Shown piece by piece: positions 33,441-44,160 of a stretch of DNA of 64,000 nt. The DNA is taken from positions 1 through 64,000 of the forward strand of contig CAZLLU010000001.1 of NCBI GenBank assembly GCA_964560855.1, in the 5' to 3' direction. Each line of letters opens with the position of its first letter. Positions within the stretch are counted from its first letter, which is position 1. The DNA comes from CAJBLF01 sp964560855. Its GTDB lineage: Bacteria > Patescibacteriota > Gracilibacteria > Absconditabacterales > Absconditicoccaceae. Under the pieces are notes generated by a model that did no database searches, was not told where the DNA came from, and saw only the letters and a program-made list of their open reading frames with translations. The position numbers were made by a program, and so were the translations under genes.

Positions 33441-34784
33441 TTATAAAGTATATACGATTTTATCGCCAATTTCCAACTCCTTTTTCTCGTCGAACATCGC
33501 TACGATATTTTTCACAGGTATTTCATCTACATCATCAATTTCTGGACAATTCAGCCATGGCCTGACTATGAGTTCAGAGTTCTGAGTTCAGGGTTTAGAA
33601 TAGATTTCTGTAATGTAGCCGACGTCTTGCGTTCACTTTCTCGCTGATTCTCTTTCGAACAATTGTTTATTTACTAGCTGTCTGATCTTGGTGAATCTCG
33701 TTCTAATTTCAGCGTCATCGACTTTATTCGATAATTTACTGGAAGCTGCCAATGGCTCATCGTGGTATTCAAAAAGAGCGATATTGTCGAATTTCGTTTC
33801 CTTTACAAATTCCAAAAGTTTCTCGAAATCCTGCTTCGTCTCGCCGGGAAATCCGATGATCAAATTCGTTCTTACAAATCTGATCGGAAAGGAATCTTTA
33901 ATCTGAGAAATAAAATTTTTGATATAATTTTCGTCGTAGAATCTGCCCATTCTTTTTAGTATATTCGAACTTATATGTTGTAATGGGATATCGAAATACG
34001 GGATAAACTTTTTTAATTTTTTCATCTCTTTGATCTGTTCCAGTGTCACAATATCGGGATAGAGGTAGAGGAGTCTATAGGTAAAATCTCATTTTAGCTT
34101 ATCCAACTTTTTCAATAGTTCCAAAAGTTTTGGCTCACCATACAAATCGGTACCATATCTTGTGGTGTCTTGCGCTATCAAAATAATTTCCTGAATGCCG
34201 TTTGCGTTCATCTGTTTCGCCTCGTTCAAGACTTTTTCCATCGCGAGAGATTGCTGTTTTCCTCTAATCGCTGGGATGATACAGAAGGTGCAATGATTAT
34301 CACAACCTTCGGCAATTTTTAAATATTCATATTTCTGATCAATGTTCGTGTACACTCTCGGTGTCGTCGGAAATTCAAATTCACCATATACCTTGCTCTC
34401 ATATCATTTCAATAATTCTTTGATACTGACCTTGTTCATATCTCATCGGGAAAGGTAATGAATTAACTGATTGACAGCTTTAGACTTTAAACTTTGAGCT
34501 TTAAGCTTTTTGTAGTATTGCACGGCGCAACCCATAAGATAGACGGTTTTTTTTGCTTTCAATAACTGCTTCACTGTTGCATCGGCTTCTTCTCTGCCGG
34601 AGGAAATAAATCCACAAGTATTCACAAAAACATAATTCGCATCTTTATCAAACGGATCAGCGAAATAGTTTATCTGATAGTCGTGCGACTTCATGCTCAT
34701 ATCGAATATCCTACCCAAAAAATGCTGGCTATCGACCAGATTTTTGGTACATCAGAGATTTATAAGGGAAAAATTAAATTCCAT
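33441..34784 (-). CDS. rimO: Ribosomal protein S12 methylthiotransferase RimO-type
   Basis: A 447-residue MiaB/RimO-family enzyme. N-terminal cluster: NLGCTKNLVDSQ (Gly by TGA) and VNTCGFI. Radical SAM cluster: IAEGCDNHCTFCIIPAIRG. DIPLQHIS and LRTNLIIGFPGET-like segments follow, then a C-terminal TRAM-like region ending GDKIVYTL. The LGCxKNxVDSE pattern and IPxIRG favour RimO over MiaB. A Lys/Ser/Ala insertion near residue 100 (KLKAQSLKSKAVNQ) and NSEL near the end correspond to intergenic spacer words read in frame. Confidence 0.88.
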
Positions 34785-34815
34785 ATTTCACAAATAAATA
34801 ATGGGTAAATATAAA

Positions 34816-34925
34816 TTAACAAACCCCCTAAATACCCCTTGACAGGGGGACTTAAAGGAAAAAATATTTATTTTATAAATTTTCCTTTGGCATCCCTGTT
34901 AAGGGAGGTCGGGTGGGTTTGTTAA
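34816..34925. mobile_element. MITE-like imperfect inverted repeat
   Basis: About 110 bases with terminal inverted repeats TTAACAAACCC/GGGTTTGTTAA. The arms continue with imperfect complementarity over about 46 bases (CCCCTTGACAGGGG versus CCCTGTTAAGGG, then TTAAAGGAAAA versus TTTTCCTTTGG). It lies between rimO and uvrB, 18 bases from the truncated uvrB 3' end. No ORF inside. Confidence 0.65.
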
Positions 34926-34943
34926 AATTTCAAATTATTTTTT

Positions 34944-36497
34944 TTACTCATTACTAAATACTTCTTCAACTCCATCTTTTAGATTATATCACTGCATAAA
35001 CTCCTTGAGATGAGGCTTTTGTTTGAGTAGCTTTTCAATGCTCATGATCAGCGAATCATAATCTCCTGATTTCGGATAGACGTAGGTAATTGGGTCTAAT
35101 AATCATGTTGGTCTAATTATTTGCTCGACAACCTTGTCGGAAAGATTCATTTCATATTCCGCTGGCGTAGCCGATAGAAAGATAGATTTAGCATCTTTTT
35201 TGTGCTTTTTGACCAGTGTGAGCATCTGATTTTCTCCACGAGCGGCTTTCATATTTTTGTACTTATTGTAGATCTCGATATGGGTATTCGAGACGTTTGC
35301 ATCGAGGTCGAACGCTTGGTCTGGCATAATATTTTCCATATCGACCCGACCCAAAATCCCTTCTAACTCCTCAAATCTCAATGGTCTGTGATCGACCGCA
35401 GAGGGGAGTCTAAATCAGTATTTTATCAAATTTGTTTTTCTAGCTCTATCGCCTCCTGGCATAGCTCTTAGTTGTGGTAAGGTCATATGCGATTCATCGA
35501 CGATGAGGAGAAAATCATCCGGAAAATAATCGAAAATCGTGTTCGGAGGCTGTCACGGTAATCTGTTGTCAAAATATAAGGAATAATTTTCAATTCCATT
35601 CACAAATCCTGTCTCCTTGATCATCCTGATATCGTATTCCACTCTTTTCTTAATTCTCTCAGCCTCTACCAACATTCCCTGTTTTTCAAATTCTTTGACT
35701 CTGAGCTCTTTCTCGGCATTCATCTGTTCGAGAATGGTATCCAGATCGGAGATATCTTGCAAAAATTGCGTTGCTGGCCGGATGCTGACTTTTGTTTTAT
35801 TTCCATGCGACTCGAATGTTACGGAATCTTTCATTTCTATAATTTCGAGTTTTTCTTCGTTGAAATGCATTCTGTAGACAAACTTTTCCGTACTGGAAAA
35901 GATATCCAGAACGTCCCCCTTGAATTCAAACATACCATGTTCTATCTTCGCTACGATTGGTTTGTACTGCATGCGAAGCAATTGCTTTTTCAATTCTTTG
36001 AAATCATATTCTTGACCGACTTCCAGCTGCAGACAGTTCTCTTCAAAGAATCTCTTCTGTCCTAATCCGTAGAGTGACGATGCAGACGCTACTACGATAA
36101 CATCTTTTCTAGTGAGTAATGATGCCATGGTTGCAAGCCTGTACATCTCGATCTCTTGGTTGATGGTTGCTTCTTTCTCGATATATACTCCTTGGTCTGG
36201 TAAATAACTTTCTGGCTGATAATAATCAAAGTAAGAGACAAAGTAATGGACGGCGTTATTCGGAAAAAAATACTTGAATTCTGTCGCAAGCTGCGCCGCC
36301 AAGGTTTTATTGTGCGATATGATTAATGTCGGTTTCTGTATGCTTTGGATGATGTTTGCCATGGTAAAGGTCTTTCCCGTACCAGTCGCTCAGAGGAGAG
36401 TGATCTTCTTTTTGCCACTTTCGAAGGTCTTCATAATCTGCTCGATAGCTTGTGGTTGATCTCATCCTGGCTTATAATTCGATTGCAACTGAAACAT
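34944..36497 (-). CDS. uvrB: UvrB excinuclease subunit, truncated at the C-terminus
   Basis: A 517-residue protein. Helicase domain 1 is intact: GATGTGKTFTMAN (Walker A) and LLIVDESHMTLPQL; the beta-hairpin region and ILGRVD/IFLSATPAEYE follow. The conserved QIIRPTGLLDP is reached at about residue 470, but where full UvrB (about 660 residues) continues with the second RecA domain, this one ends after some 45 more residues (EEVFSNE, TAA). Motifs IV-VI and the UvrC-binding tail are absent. UvrB verifies damage in nucleotide excision repair and needs both RecA domains for ATP use, so function is doubtful. A MITE-like element lies just beyond the stop. Confidence 0.85.
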
Positions 36498-36718
36498 ATA
36501 AATTAATTAAGAATTAAGAATAATAAAGCAGAGAGTTTAAAGCTTCAAGTTGTTCTTTAGATTATATTGTAACTTTAAGCTTGAGACTTTGAACTTTACA
36601 CTAATAGAATATAGGAAATTCAGTCGTGAATTCCACAGGTAAATAGGATAGTGATAAAATGCTTCTTATTGATATTTGTCTATATGTCAGTATAAGGATA
36701 TAACTAAAAACAAAAAAT

Positions 36719-36931
36719 ATGAAAAAGACTAATAGGAAAAGGTATGTTCGTGTATATACGAGCCAAAAAAAGAGGAAAGTAAAAAAAGAAAACGATGAAA
36801 ACAGAAAAACGGAAAGAAGAATACCTGATCGTATTCACAATGAAATTGTGGGAGAGTTTTCTATGTACGGTATGACCGTGCGTTATTGATTAAATAATCC
36901 GTATTTTATAATAAGTGCGGATTTTTTTTAA
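36719..36931 (+). CDS. Possible small basic protein
   Basis: A 70-codon frame starting MKKTNRKRYVRVYTSQKKRK, strongly basic in its first half, with one TGA Gly. Its last codons run through a hairpin-plus-T-run terminator (36896-36929), which is unusual for a real gene. No family recognised; it may be a genuine small protein or a chance frame. Confidence 0.35.
36896..36929 (+). terminator. Weak hairpin terminator
   Basis: AATCCG/CGGATT stem with a long AT loop followed by a T run. Confidence 0.45.
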
Positions 36932-36962
36932 TCTAATAATATACTAGGAATACTAAGATATG

Positions 36963-36990
36963 AAAAAAACCCGCCTAAGCGAGTTTTTTC
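36963..36990. terminator. Intrinsic terminator
   Basis: A run of A, stem CCCGC/GCGAG (one mismatch), CTAA loop, then six T. It serves rplI from the right or the small basic ORF from the left. Confidence 0.7.
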
Positions 36991-36992
36991 AC

Positions 36993-37063
36993 CCCTGCGA
37001 AGCAGGGATATGATAAGCATGGTTATGCTTCAACTTTAAGACGTAATATCCGCCCAGGCGGAT
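36993..37063. repeat. Two palindromes downstream of rplI
   Basis: CCCTGC/GCAGGG at 36993-37007 and ATCCGCC/GGCGGAT at 37048-37063. The second shares the REP-like core. The stretch 36932-37151 holds no gene. Confidence 0.65.
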
Positions 37064-37151
37064 GACAAATGCTTCGCGCTTCAATACTGCTTAATAATAG
37101 CTGTATCATAGCGGATTTTTGGCAATTTTTAGTCAATTATTCGTCTGTCAT

Positions 37152-37799
37152 TTAGTCTTTAAATTTTTCTTTCAATCTCTTGATAGTCTCGGCTCTCTTT
37201 GCTTGTTTAGCTGCTTCTCTTTCTGCTGCTATCTCTTCTCTGGTTTTTTTGACCTTTACATCTTCTTCTGCTTCTTCTTTTTTAGCTCACTTCTTGTTCT
37301 TAGCTAATTTTTCAGCTTCTTCAGGATCTTGCTCTATTTTTACGATAACTTCTTTTTTGAGCTCTTTATACATAAATGGAACAGTGAAGCTTCCAAGTGC
37401 AGCAATCTTTTTCTTGAATTTGAAATAATGTGGCTCTATCTCAGCTCCATAGATTTCATTAATTTTGGCCGCGATATCGTTTTCGTCGACTTTCGCGTAG
37501 AGTGTTCCGTCAGCGTTTGCTTTTCTAACGAGGGTTATTCCTTCGTCGTTGTGGAGCTTGACGAACAAATCTTCTAGTCCGTGTGCTTTTTTCTCTCTAT
37601 CGACTTCAGCAGCCTTCATCTTCTGAGCAAACTTGTTTTTGTTCATAGAATCTGCCAATACGGCGATATTTTTCGGTAAGAGGACGTTCCTTGCATAAAT
37701 AGGTTTTACTTTGACAATCTCGAACTTTTCTCCGAGGTGTTTGTCGCTCTGTAAGAGAATGACGTCTATCACCTTGTTCTCTGTTTTTCTCTTTGGCAT
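37152..37799 (-). CDS. rplI: 50S ribosomal protein L9 with C-terminal extension
   Basis: A 215-residue L9. The N-terminal domain matches well: VILLQSDKHLGEKFEIVKVKPIYARNVLLPKNIAVLA, with a central helix and the C-terminal domain ending PHYFKFKKKIAALGSFTV. It exceeds the usual 150 or so residues by about 45, forming a Lys/Glu/Ala-rich tail that probably makes a coiled coil. One TGA encodes the Gly that leads into the tail, so standard-code annotation would remove it. Confidence 0.92.
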
Positions 37800-37943
37800 T
37801 ATGATAAACTAATGATTAAAAACTAACAAAAAAATTAAGCGAGAGAATATATACGGATTCTAGTGGCAATTTCAAATGAAAATATATATGAGATTTTTTG
37901 CAAAATATAGAAAAATGTATATAATAGAGATAATTTATTCTAT

Positions 37944-39305
37944 ATGTGCGTTATGGTAGAGTATATCCAAGAACATTCAGATATATGAATCAAACCATTG
38001 CTTGAAGAAAGTAAACAGAATTTGTCTGATTTAAAAAAAGATATATATGATGAAAATTTAGAAACATCAGAAAAATTTCCCCCAAACCTCAAAAAGCTCT
38101 ATGAGAGATTCCTGACTATCAAAAGTCCAAAAGATATAGATACATTTGTTATGGATAGGAAAGAATTCCGATATTTTTCCACGCTATTCCAAGAATACAT
38201 CAAGACGAAGACGGGAAGAAAGGTACAAAAGCAATTGGAATTGGTATTTGGTGCAAAGGGTGCGATGGATATCCATGAAAAAAAAATTGATGGATTGAAA
38301 CTGGTAGTGCTTTCTCTCTGAGGAAAGGAATTGTTTGCGATAAATAATACAATCGAATCGGATATGTATTATACATGGAGATACGAAAAATGATCGATAG
38401 TGGTAGATTGTACTTCAGACCATTACTATATAAGAGATGTCAGTGGCAACAAACTCCAATGACGATATAGCATAATGCCGGACGGTAATTTGGCACTCAT
38501 CGATCAGAACGGGAAATATCTTCCTGAGACAAAATATTTTTGGGACCTTTCATTCTCCAAATTATCAGATACGGATTTTACTATGAATTTTTCTAAAACT
38601 CCGAATAAAATGTTAGAAGATATATATAAGCAGAAAAAGGCATATATATCAAATCTTCCGGAAATCAAAACCATGGTAGATGAAGGATATCTGTTTGAGT
38701 GGAATGATTATACCAAGACCGTAGAGATCAGGAGGAGTAGTATGGCATCAAAAGCTTCCGACGATATCATGAAATATGCTACAGATGAAGATTTTTTGGC
38801 ATGGATCAGAGAACTGAAATTTAAGGATTTCTACAATATCTATTTCAATGATAGTGCTAGCTACAAAAAAAATAATAGATATGAGATCATCAAAGAAGGG
38901 GCAACAGGATTCTTTTTGCTTGACAAAGAAAATGGGAAAGAATCTCTTTCATCGACGCCATTTTCTATTTTGGATGAGAGCGGTCGTTTGATCGATGACC
39001 AAAGAATCGATATATTTATAGAAAAATATGAAGCAGAGCAGGTGTATCTCAAATTTATTGCAGAGAACAACAAGGAATATATACTAGATGCTCAAGGAAA
39101 TCATATGGAGCATACATACTATTTATGATATGCCTTTCCGTACAGAGGACATACAATTCAAATAGAACGCAATTTATCCACTAAACGAAAATACGCGCTT
39201 GTAGTCCGTGACGGACAATGAACCTACACGGGTACGGTATATCTTGATAAAAAGATGAAATCTAAGGATATAGAAAGAGAGATAGACGCACTCATTAACA
39301 AATAA
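37944..39305 (+). CDS. Protein of unknown function (453 residues)
   Basis: One frame with TGA as Gly, ATG at 37944 (37953 also possible). The first 130 residues are charged and helical. From about residue 125 it has repeated beta-type units with Gly and aromatic residues such as KGSIVVDCTSDHYYIRDVSG, LALIDQNGKYL and FLLDKENGKES, resembling WG-repeat-like beta sheets. It ends with KMKSKDIEREIDALINK. No signal peptide, no recognised domain. Terminator follows. Confidence 0.7.
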
Positions 39306-39331
39306 AAAAACGGCCATAGTAGCCGTTTTTT
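39304..39331. terminator. Bidirectional intrinsic terminator
   Basis: AAAAAACGGC/GCCGTTTTTT with a seven-base loop between convergent genes. Confidence 0.85.
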
Positions 39332-39353
39332 GTTATTTTTCATAAATATATAT

Positions 39354-39980
39354 CTATTGTATATCTCCGCTTCCTTGAATGTTGACTTCCTTGATTTGGA
39401 TGTTTGCCTTGAGAAAAAGGTCTTGGAGCACGCTTTGGGCGTTGTTTTTGGCTTCTTTGAGAATGCCTCCGCTAAGCGCTTCCTGGATCATCATCTCTCC
39501 TGCTTTTTTTCTGAGGGTATTTTCCATAGCTATTTCGCTTTGGGTGACAATGCCGAGCTTTGTAGTTTGGAGCTCTCCGGTAAGTTCCACTCAGAAGACT
39601 TCAGGCGCTCAGAGCGTAATGGTGACGGTTCCATCGCGGGATACTTGAATGTCTCCGGTACTGATATTATTGATGAAATATCCTGCGCTCACTATTCATT
39701 CTACATCGAGAGAGAGTTTGGTGCTGAAGAGTGCGCTGCTGACGATTCGGTCTACGCCGATATCAGGGATAAGCGCTGTCAATTCTTGCTGACCTTCAAT
39801 CGTCTTGGTAAATGTCTTGGAGACGGTTTCTAGTTTACCGATATTTTGGAGCTCTGTCATGATGGAAGTAGTGGTCTTTTTGATGACAGTAGCTCATTTA
39901 TATTGCAACCATAGCCAAAAACCATATACACAAACAAGTGCCACAAAAAGCACGACAAAGTATTTCAAAAAACGTTTCAT
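39354..39980 (-). CDS. DUF4230 membrane-anchored protein
   Basis: A 208-residue protein with an N-terminal membrane helix (about 5-26, LKYFVVLFVALVCVYGFWLWL) and an extracytoplasmic domain beginning ELQNIGKLETVSKTFTKTIEG. The pattern continues with SAGYFINNIS, TVTITLGAPEVFGVEL and a C-terminal helix with NNAQSVLQDLF, as in DUF4230. Function of the family is unknown. TGA glycines occur at several points. Confidence 0.78.
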
Positions 39981-40098
39981 GATAAATGATTAAACTATAA
40001 AAAACTTGGGAGCAGGTAATAAGGAAGCGGGGAAATCCTGTAATCTATGATTTGCGACCTATGACCTGTGACAGTTTACTTTGTATACGTAATCTAGA

Positions 40099-40581
40099 AT
40101 GAAAAACAAACGGAATTTTCTCAAAAAGATTCCCCGATCTCGGATGACGATTTGATTGCTTCTGATTATGGTCGGAATACGGGTCGTGTTCCAACAGAAT
40201 AACGACGAGGATTTTATACCGAGAGTATGTGGAGGTGATCAATGCTTTATGGTAGAACTCGCACGCACGCCTGCAGAACGTCAAAAATGATTGATGTATC
40301 GTGAATCGATGGAAGAAAATAGCGGTATGCTTTTCGTGTTTGAAACATCAGATATCTATGGGTTTTGGATGAAAAACACGCTGATTCCCTTGGATATGCT
40401 CCGGATCGACGAACAACTCAATATTGTAAAAGTATTGACGGCCGAACCATGCAAGACAGATCCTTGTTCTACCTATAATCCATGAGCCACAGCCAAATAT
40501 GTCTTGGAGATCAATGCATGAATGGCAGCAAAATACGGAATTACTGAATGAATGAAAATGAGACTGGTAAATATACAATAA
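40099..40581 (+). CDS. DUF192 family exported protein
   Basis: A 160-residue protein with an N-terminal membrane anchor (RMTIGLLLIMVGIRVV) and a DUF192 domain: VELARTPAERQKGLMYRESMEENSGMLFVFE, GFWMKNTLIPLDMLRID, then CKTDPCSTYNPGATAKYVLEINAG. These are the hallmarks of DUF192, a small extracytoplasmic fold of uncertain role. TGA encodes several conserved glycines including the one in QKGLMYR. Confidence 0.88.
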
Positions 40582-40625
40582 AAAGTAAACAGGGACAAGA
40601 AATAAGGAACAAGGACCATGTCCCT

Positions 40626-41078
40626 ATGTACATATCCCATGTCACTATAATTTTATATAGTAATACAGCAATTTTGTTACCAAAGAAACAAAGACTAACA
40701 GGTAAAGATGTTATTTTTATGACTAGGAAAAGGCAATATCTCAGCCAGGGATTGTTCTGATTTTTTTATATCAAACAGTATCCTGGTATCAAATACAATC
40801 AGTTTTCCTGTCATATCACTATTAAATTATCCAAAAGGTCCGTCGTCAGACATGTGTTCAAGAGAGCAATTATCCAACGTATTCAACAGCATAACTTGGT
40901 GAAATATCCGATAAATGATATGTTCTATAAAATTTTCATAGTTCTCTCCAAGGATCGCATTCCGGAGATAGAGAAAAAAATTGCAAATTTTGAAAAAAAG
41001 GATACAATTATGTATATCCAAGAAGAATTCGAAAAGGCACGAAAGTGATTGACAAATAGGTTATATGGAAAGAAATAG
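40626..41078 (+). CDS. rnpA: Ribonuclease P protein component
   Basis: The frame encodes LPKKQRLTGKDVIFM, then HITIKLSKRSVVRHVFKRAIIQRI, which matches the RnpA core with its R-N-x-x-K-R-type helix (here R-H-V-F-K-R). RnpA binds the catalytic RNase P RNA for tRNA 5' processing. The ATG at 40626 gives 150 residues; a TTG at 40674 directly before LPKK gives 135, nearer the usual 110-120 and perhaps the true start. TGA occurs at the GLFGFF and RKGLTN positions. It is separated from rpmH, its usual neighbour. Confidence 0.82.
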
Positions 41079-41168
41079 TTTGTCGTCTCAAATCGCTTCA
41101 GATTGCTTCAGGTTGTTTCAGATTGCCGTGCATTAGCTTTATTGTCGCAATCTGTGACGATATGTGGC

Positions 41169-41184
41169 GTCCGCTTAGGCGGAC
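41169..41184. repeat. REP-like palindrome GTCCGC/GCGGAC
   Basis: Perfect 6-bp stem with TTAG loop, in the space between rnpA and the AI-2E-family gene. It shares the TCCGC/GCGGA core. Confidence 0.65.
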
Positions 41185-41219
41185 TTGAAACAGTGTTTTT
41201 ATATGATTAGGCTATACAT

Positions 41220-42482
41220 ATGAATATATTCAAGCGTTTTGTTGAGAAGAGCTCATCATTTTTCCAATCGCTCAAATCTGACAATAAGAGAGAACTTTTG
41301 GAATTGGAAAAATTAGAGAAAAAACTTGAGGAGCAAAAAGAACATGAAAAAAAAGCGCTTATTACGCCATTCGTATTCACCAATAGAATGTTCATCAAAT
41401 TTCGAGCGCTCTGATTGCTAGTCGTATTTCTATGATTATTAGTTTATCAGTCATTGAATATCATCTATCTGATTTTTATGGCATATATCATTTCTCTTGC
41501 TATAGAAGCAGTGATCGATTTTTTCCAAAAAAAGATAAAGCATAGGCCAATATCCATTATTATAGCATATATATTGCTGCTGCTTGTCTTCCTATGAGCT
41601 ATGGTCTTTATTATCCCGTTCATTCTTGGTCAGATATCAGATATCATTACGATCTTTATTGGTAATATCTCAAATTTTCAGGAGCTACTGACAACCAAAT
41701 CTTTGACAGGTATCATCGAGGACATCAATTGGCTACCATGAAGCATCAAAACAGGAATATTGAATTCCTTGGGAGATCCTACCGTAGTCGCAGGAGTGCA
41801 AAATCAATTGGAACAGAATATCGCTCAAATGGTAAGTGTAGGAACATCATATGCAAAAAACATAGGGAATATGGCAGTGAGCGCGGTATGATCTATCGCT
41901 ACGTTCTTTACTCAGACATCTATAGTGCTTACGTTGTCTGTGCTCTTTTCTTTCCAAAAAGATGCAGTCATGAAATTTATTGCTAGGCTTGGTGGTAAGA
42001 AAAAATATAAATTAGTCTACACGAAGATAGAGAAGATCTATAAACAGCTTGGGGTTCGATTGAAATCTCAGATCATGCTCTGCCTATTTATGGGCGTAGC
42101 AATGTATGCTATCCTATGGATACTTACATTGTTTGGATTGGATCTTCCCCAAAAATGAGTGCTTGCGGGTATTATAGCGATTACGGAAATGATACCATAT
42201 ATAGGGCCATTCGTGTGATGAGCGGCTGCAGCATTAGTTGCTTTCATTAATTTTTGACGATACGGAGCATTGATTGTGATTGGATGTGTTATGTTGTTGC
42301 AACGATTGGAAAACAACGTACTCATACCATTATTGATGAATAAGACCTTGGGAGTCAATCCTATCGTGATTTTCATAAGTATGATTATCTGAGGGCTGAT
42401 CTTGGGGTTCTTTGGTATCTTGCTTGCTGTCCCTATCGCCGTCATTGTAACGCTCCTGATGGAAAAAACATTTGAAGAATAG
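41220..42482 (+). CDS. AI-2E family (UPF0118) transporter
   Basis: A 420-residue membrane protein. A charged coiled N-terminus of about 60 residues precedes paired hydrophobic helices, a soluble middle region, and C-terminal helices with AIITEMIPYIGPFVGGAAAALVAF and RLENNVLIPLLMNKTLGVNPIVIFISMIIGG, which match the family. Members export small molecules or act as Na+/H+ antiporters; the substrate is unknown. TGA glycines are very frequent (for example twice in IGGLILG and PFVGGAAA). Confidence 0.9.
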
Positions 42483-42686
42483 AATGTCCGAAGGACGTAA
42501 TTTGCCTTCGGCGTAATTCGCTGCGCGTATATTTGTTCCCGTTGGTCGGGAAATGTATTCGCATATATCGACAAGTTTTTTTGTATATGTCTGGAAAATG
42601 CGGAAATAATAAATATACATCCGTTAGGATAAATTACCATACATTACGCCCGCAGGGCTAATTACATTTATTCCATAAATATTTTC
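42483..42686. repeat. Spacer with several short hairpins
   Basis: Holds TTCCCG/CGGGAA (42536-42552), GTCC/GGAC and GCC/GGC mini-palindromes. No gene is visible. Confidence 0.45.
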
Positions 42687-44066
42687 ATGAAAAAAAAATT
42701 TCTACGACGGTATTATAAATTGCTCGGAAAATTGGCCCATGGATATATAGAGAAACACAATCCTCAGATTATCGGAATCAATGGAAGTGTAGGGAAGACC
42801 TCCTGTCGTATGATCATCTATCAGACGTTGCAGAGATTTTTGTCGAACAAGCGTATCTATACATCGCCCAAAAATTTCAATGGCGAACTCGGGATGTCGC
42901 TCTCTATTTTCCAGGTAGAGAAACGGGAACCGAATATCCTATATTTCATCACAACTCTTTTCAAACTTATCCGAAAAAGATTTTTCTGACCGAAACCTTA
43001 TGATATCCTGCTTTTGGAATATGGCATCGATCGTCCCGGGGAGATGGACTTTCTTGTAAGTATAGCTAAGCCACATATCGGTGTATTTACCGCAATTGAC
43101 TCCGTACATTCAGAACAGTTCGGCAATCCAGCAGAGATAGCCAAGGAAGAAGTGAAAATGCTCAAGAACACACTGGAAATCTGATTTTTGAATGCAAATG
43201 ATCCTTATGCAATACAGCTCAAAGATCACCTTTTCATAGATTATCTGACGTATCAGACGGAAGGCAACGATATTACAGCCGACATTTATTTTAAGGATGA
43301 ACTCTTCTATCTCGCTGATTTCAAAGGGGGAATCTGAGTACAATTTTCTACCCGAATCAAAGAAAAAAAATACGCTGTGAGTACAAATGTACTGAGTAAG
43401 GCAAATTATGGTTATATCAGTGTGGCTTTGGCAATTGCTGGAATATTGGATTATAAATATGCTAAGCTCGAAGCGAGAGCAGAGGATCCAATTTTAAGAA
43501 ATGGATCACGTGAGCTTTTGGAAATGAAGTATCAATTGCAGCCAGGAAGACTTTCTATCTTTAAAGGTGTCGAAAATAGCGTCATTATAGATTCTACGTA
43601 CAACGCTTCTCCATTGAGCGTGAAGAAGATCATAAATACTGCACATAATATTAAGGCACAATTATTCCCTCAGAGGAAAATTATCCTTGTACTATGAGAC
43701 ATGAGAGAATTGGGCGATCTTACAGAACGCGAACATAGGATGATTGCAGGGTATGTGTCTCAGGTGGCTGACAAAGTCATTCTCGTAGGGCAGTATATGA
43801 CCGACTATTTAGCGGATGAATTAGAGAAGGTAGGATTCAATCCTAAGCTGATAGAGAAATTCTATGACGCGAATGTCGCAGGTAAACATATCCAGAAACT
43901 CCTGAAAGAACCGGGTGACGAATATCTCGTTGTCTGCAAGTGAAGCCAGAATACCATCTTCCTCGAGGAAGCGGTAAAGCAATTTCTTCAGAATCCCGAA
44001 GACCAAAAAGACCTGACCAGACAGTCAGATCGATGGTTATCTACGAAGAAGAAATATTTCAAATAA
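42687..44066 (+). CDS. murF: UDP-MurNAc-tripeptide--D-alanyl-D-alanine ligase (MurF)
   Basis: A 459-residue Mur ligase. ATP loop: IIGINGSVGKTSCRMII. Then YTSPKNFNGELGMSLSI and LLLEYGIDRPGEMDFL, the MurF-type continuation (N-x-N-x-x-x-G-x-P-L-T and E-x-G-x-x-x-x-G-E variants), and IIDSTYNASPLSVKKII plus LVLGDMRELGD, characteristic of MurF. It adds D-Ala-D-Ala to complete the peptidoglycan precursor. TGA glycines include GDMREL and KGSQNT. A basic N-terminal segment precedes the ATP domain; the usual substrate-binding domain 1 appears reduced. Confidence 0.88.
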
Positions 44067-44160
44067 TTTGGAATTTACAATTTGAAATTTTTAATTTAAA
44101 AACTCGATACCTCAAAGAGGTTTTAAAATTGTAAATTTAAAATTCAAAATTTAGTTTGGT
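44067..44160. repeat. AAATTTTTAATTTAAAA spacer with hairpin between convergent genes
   Basis: AATTTGAAATTTTTAATTT on one side and AAATTTAAAATTCAAAATTT on the other can pair; between them CCTC/GAGG is followed by TTTT. It may act as a bidirectional terminator. Confidence 0.5.

Noticed and set aside
36719..36931. Small basic ORF as a confident ribosomal-type protein
   Set aside because: No match to any ribosomal protein, and its end overlaps a terminator. Listed only at low confidence.
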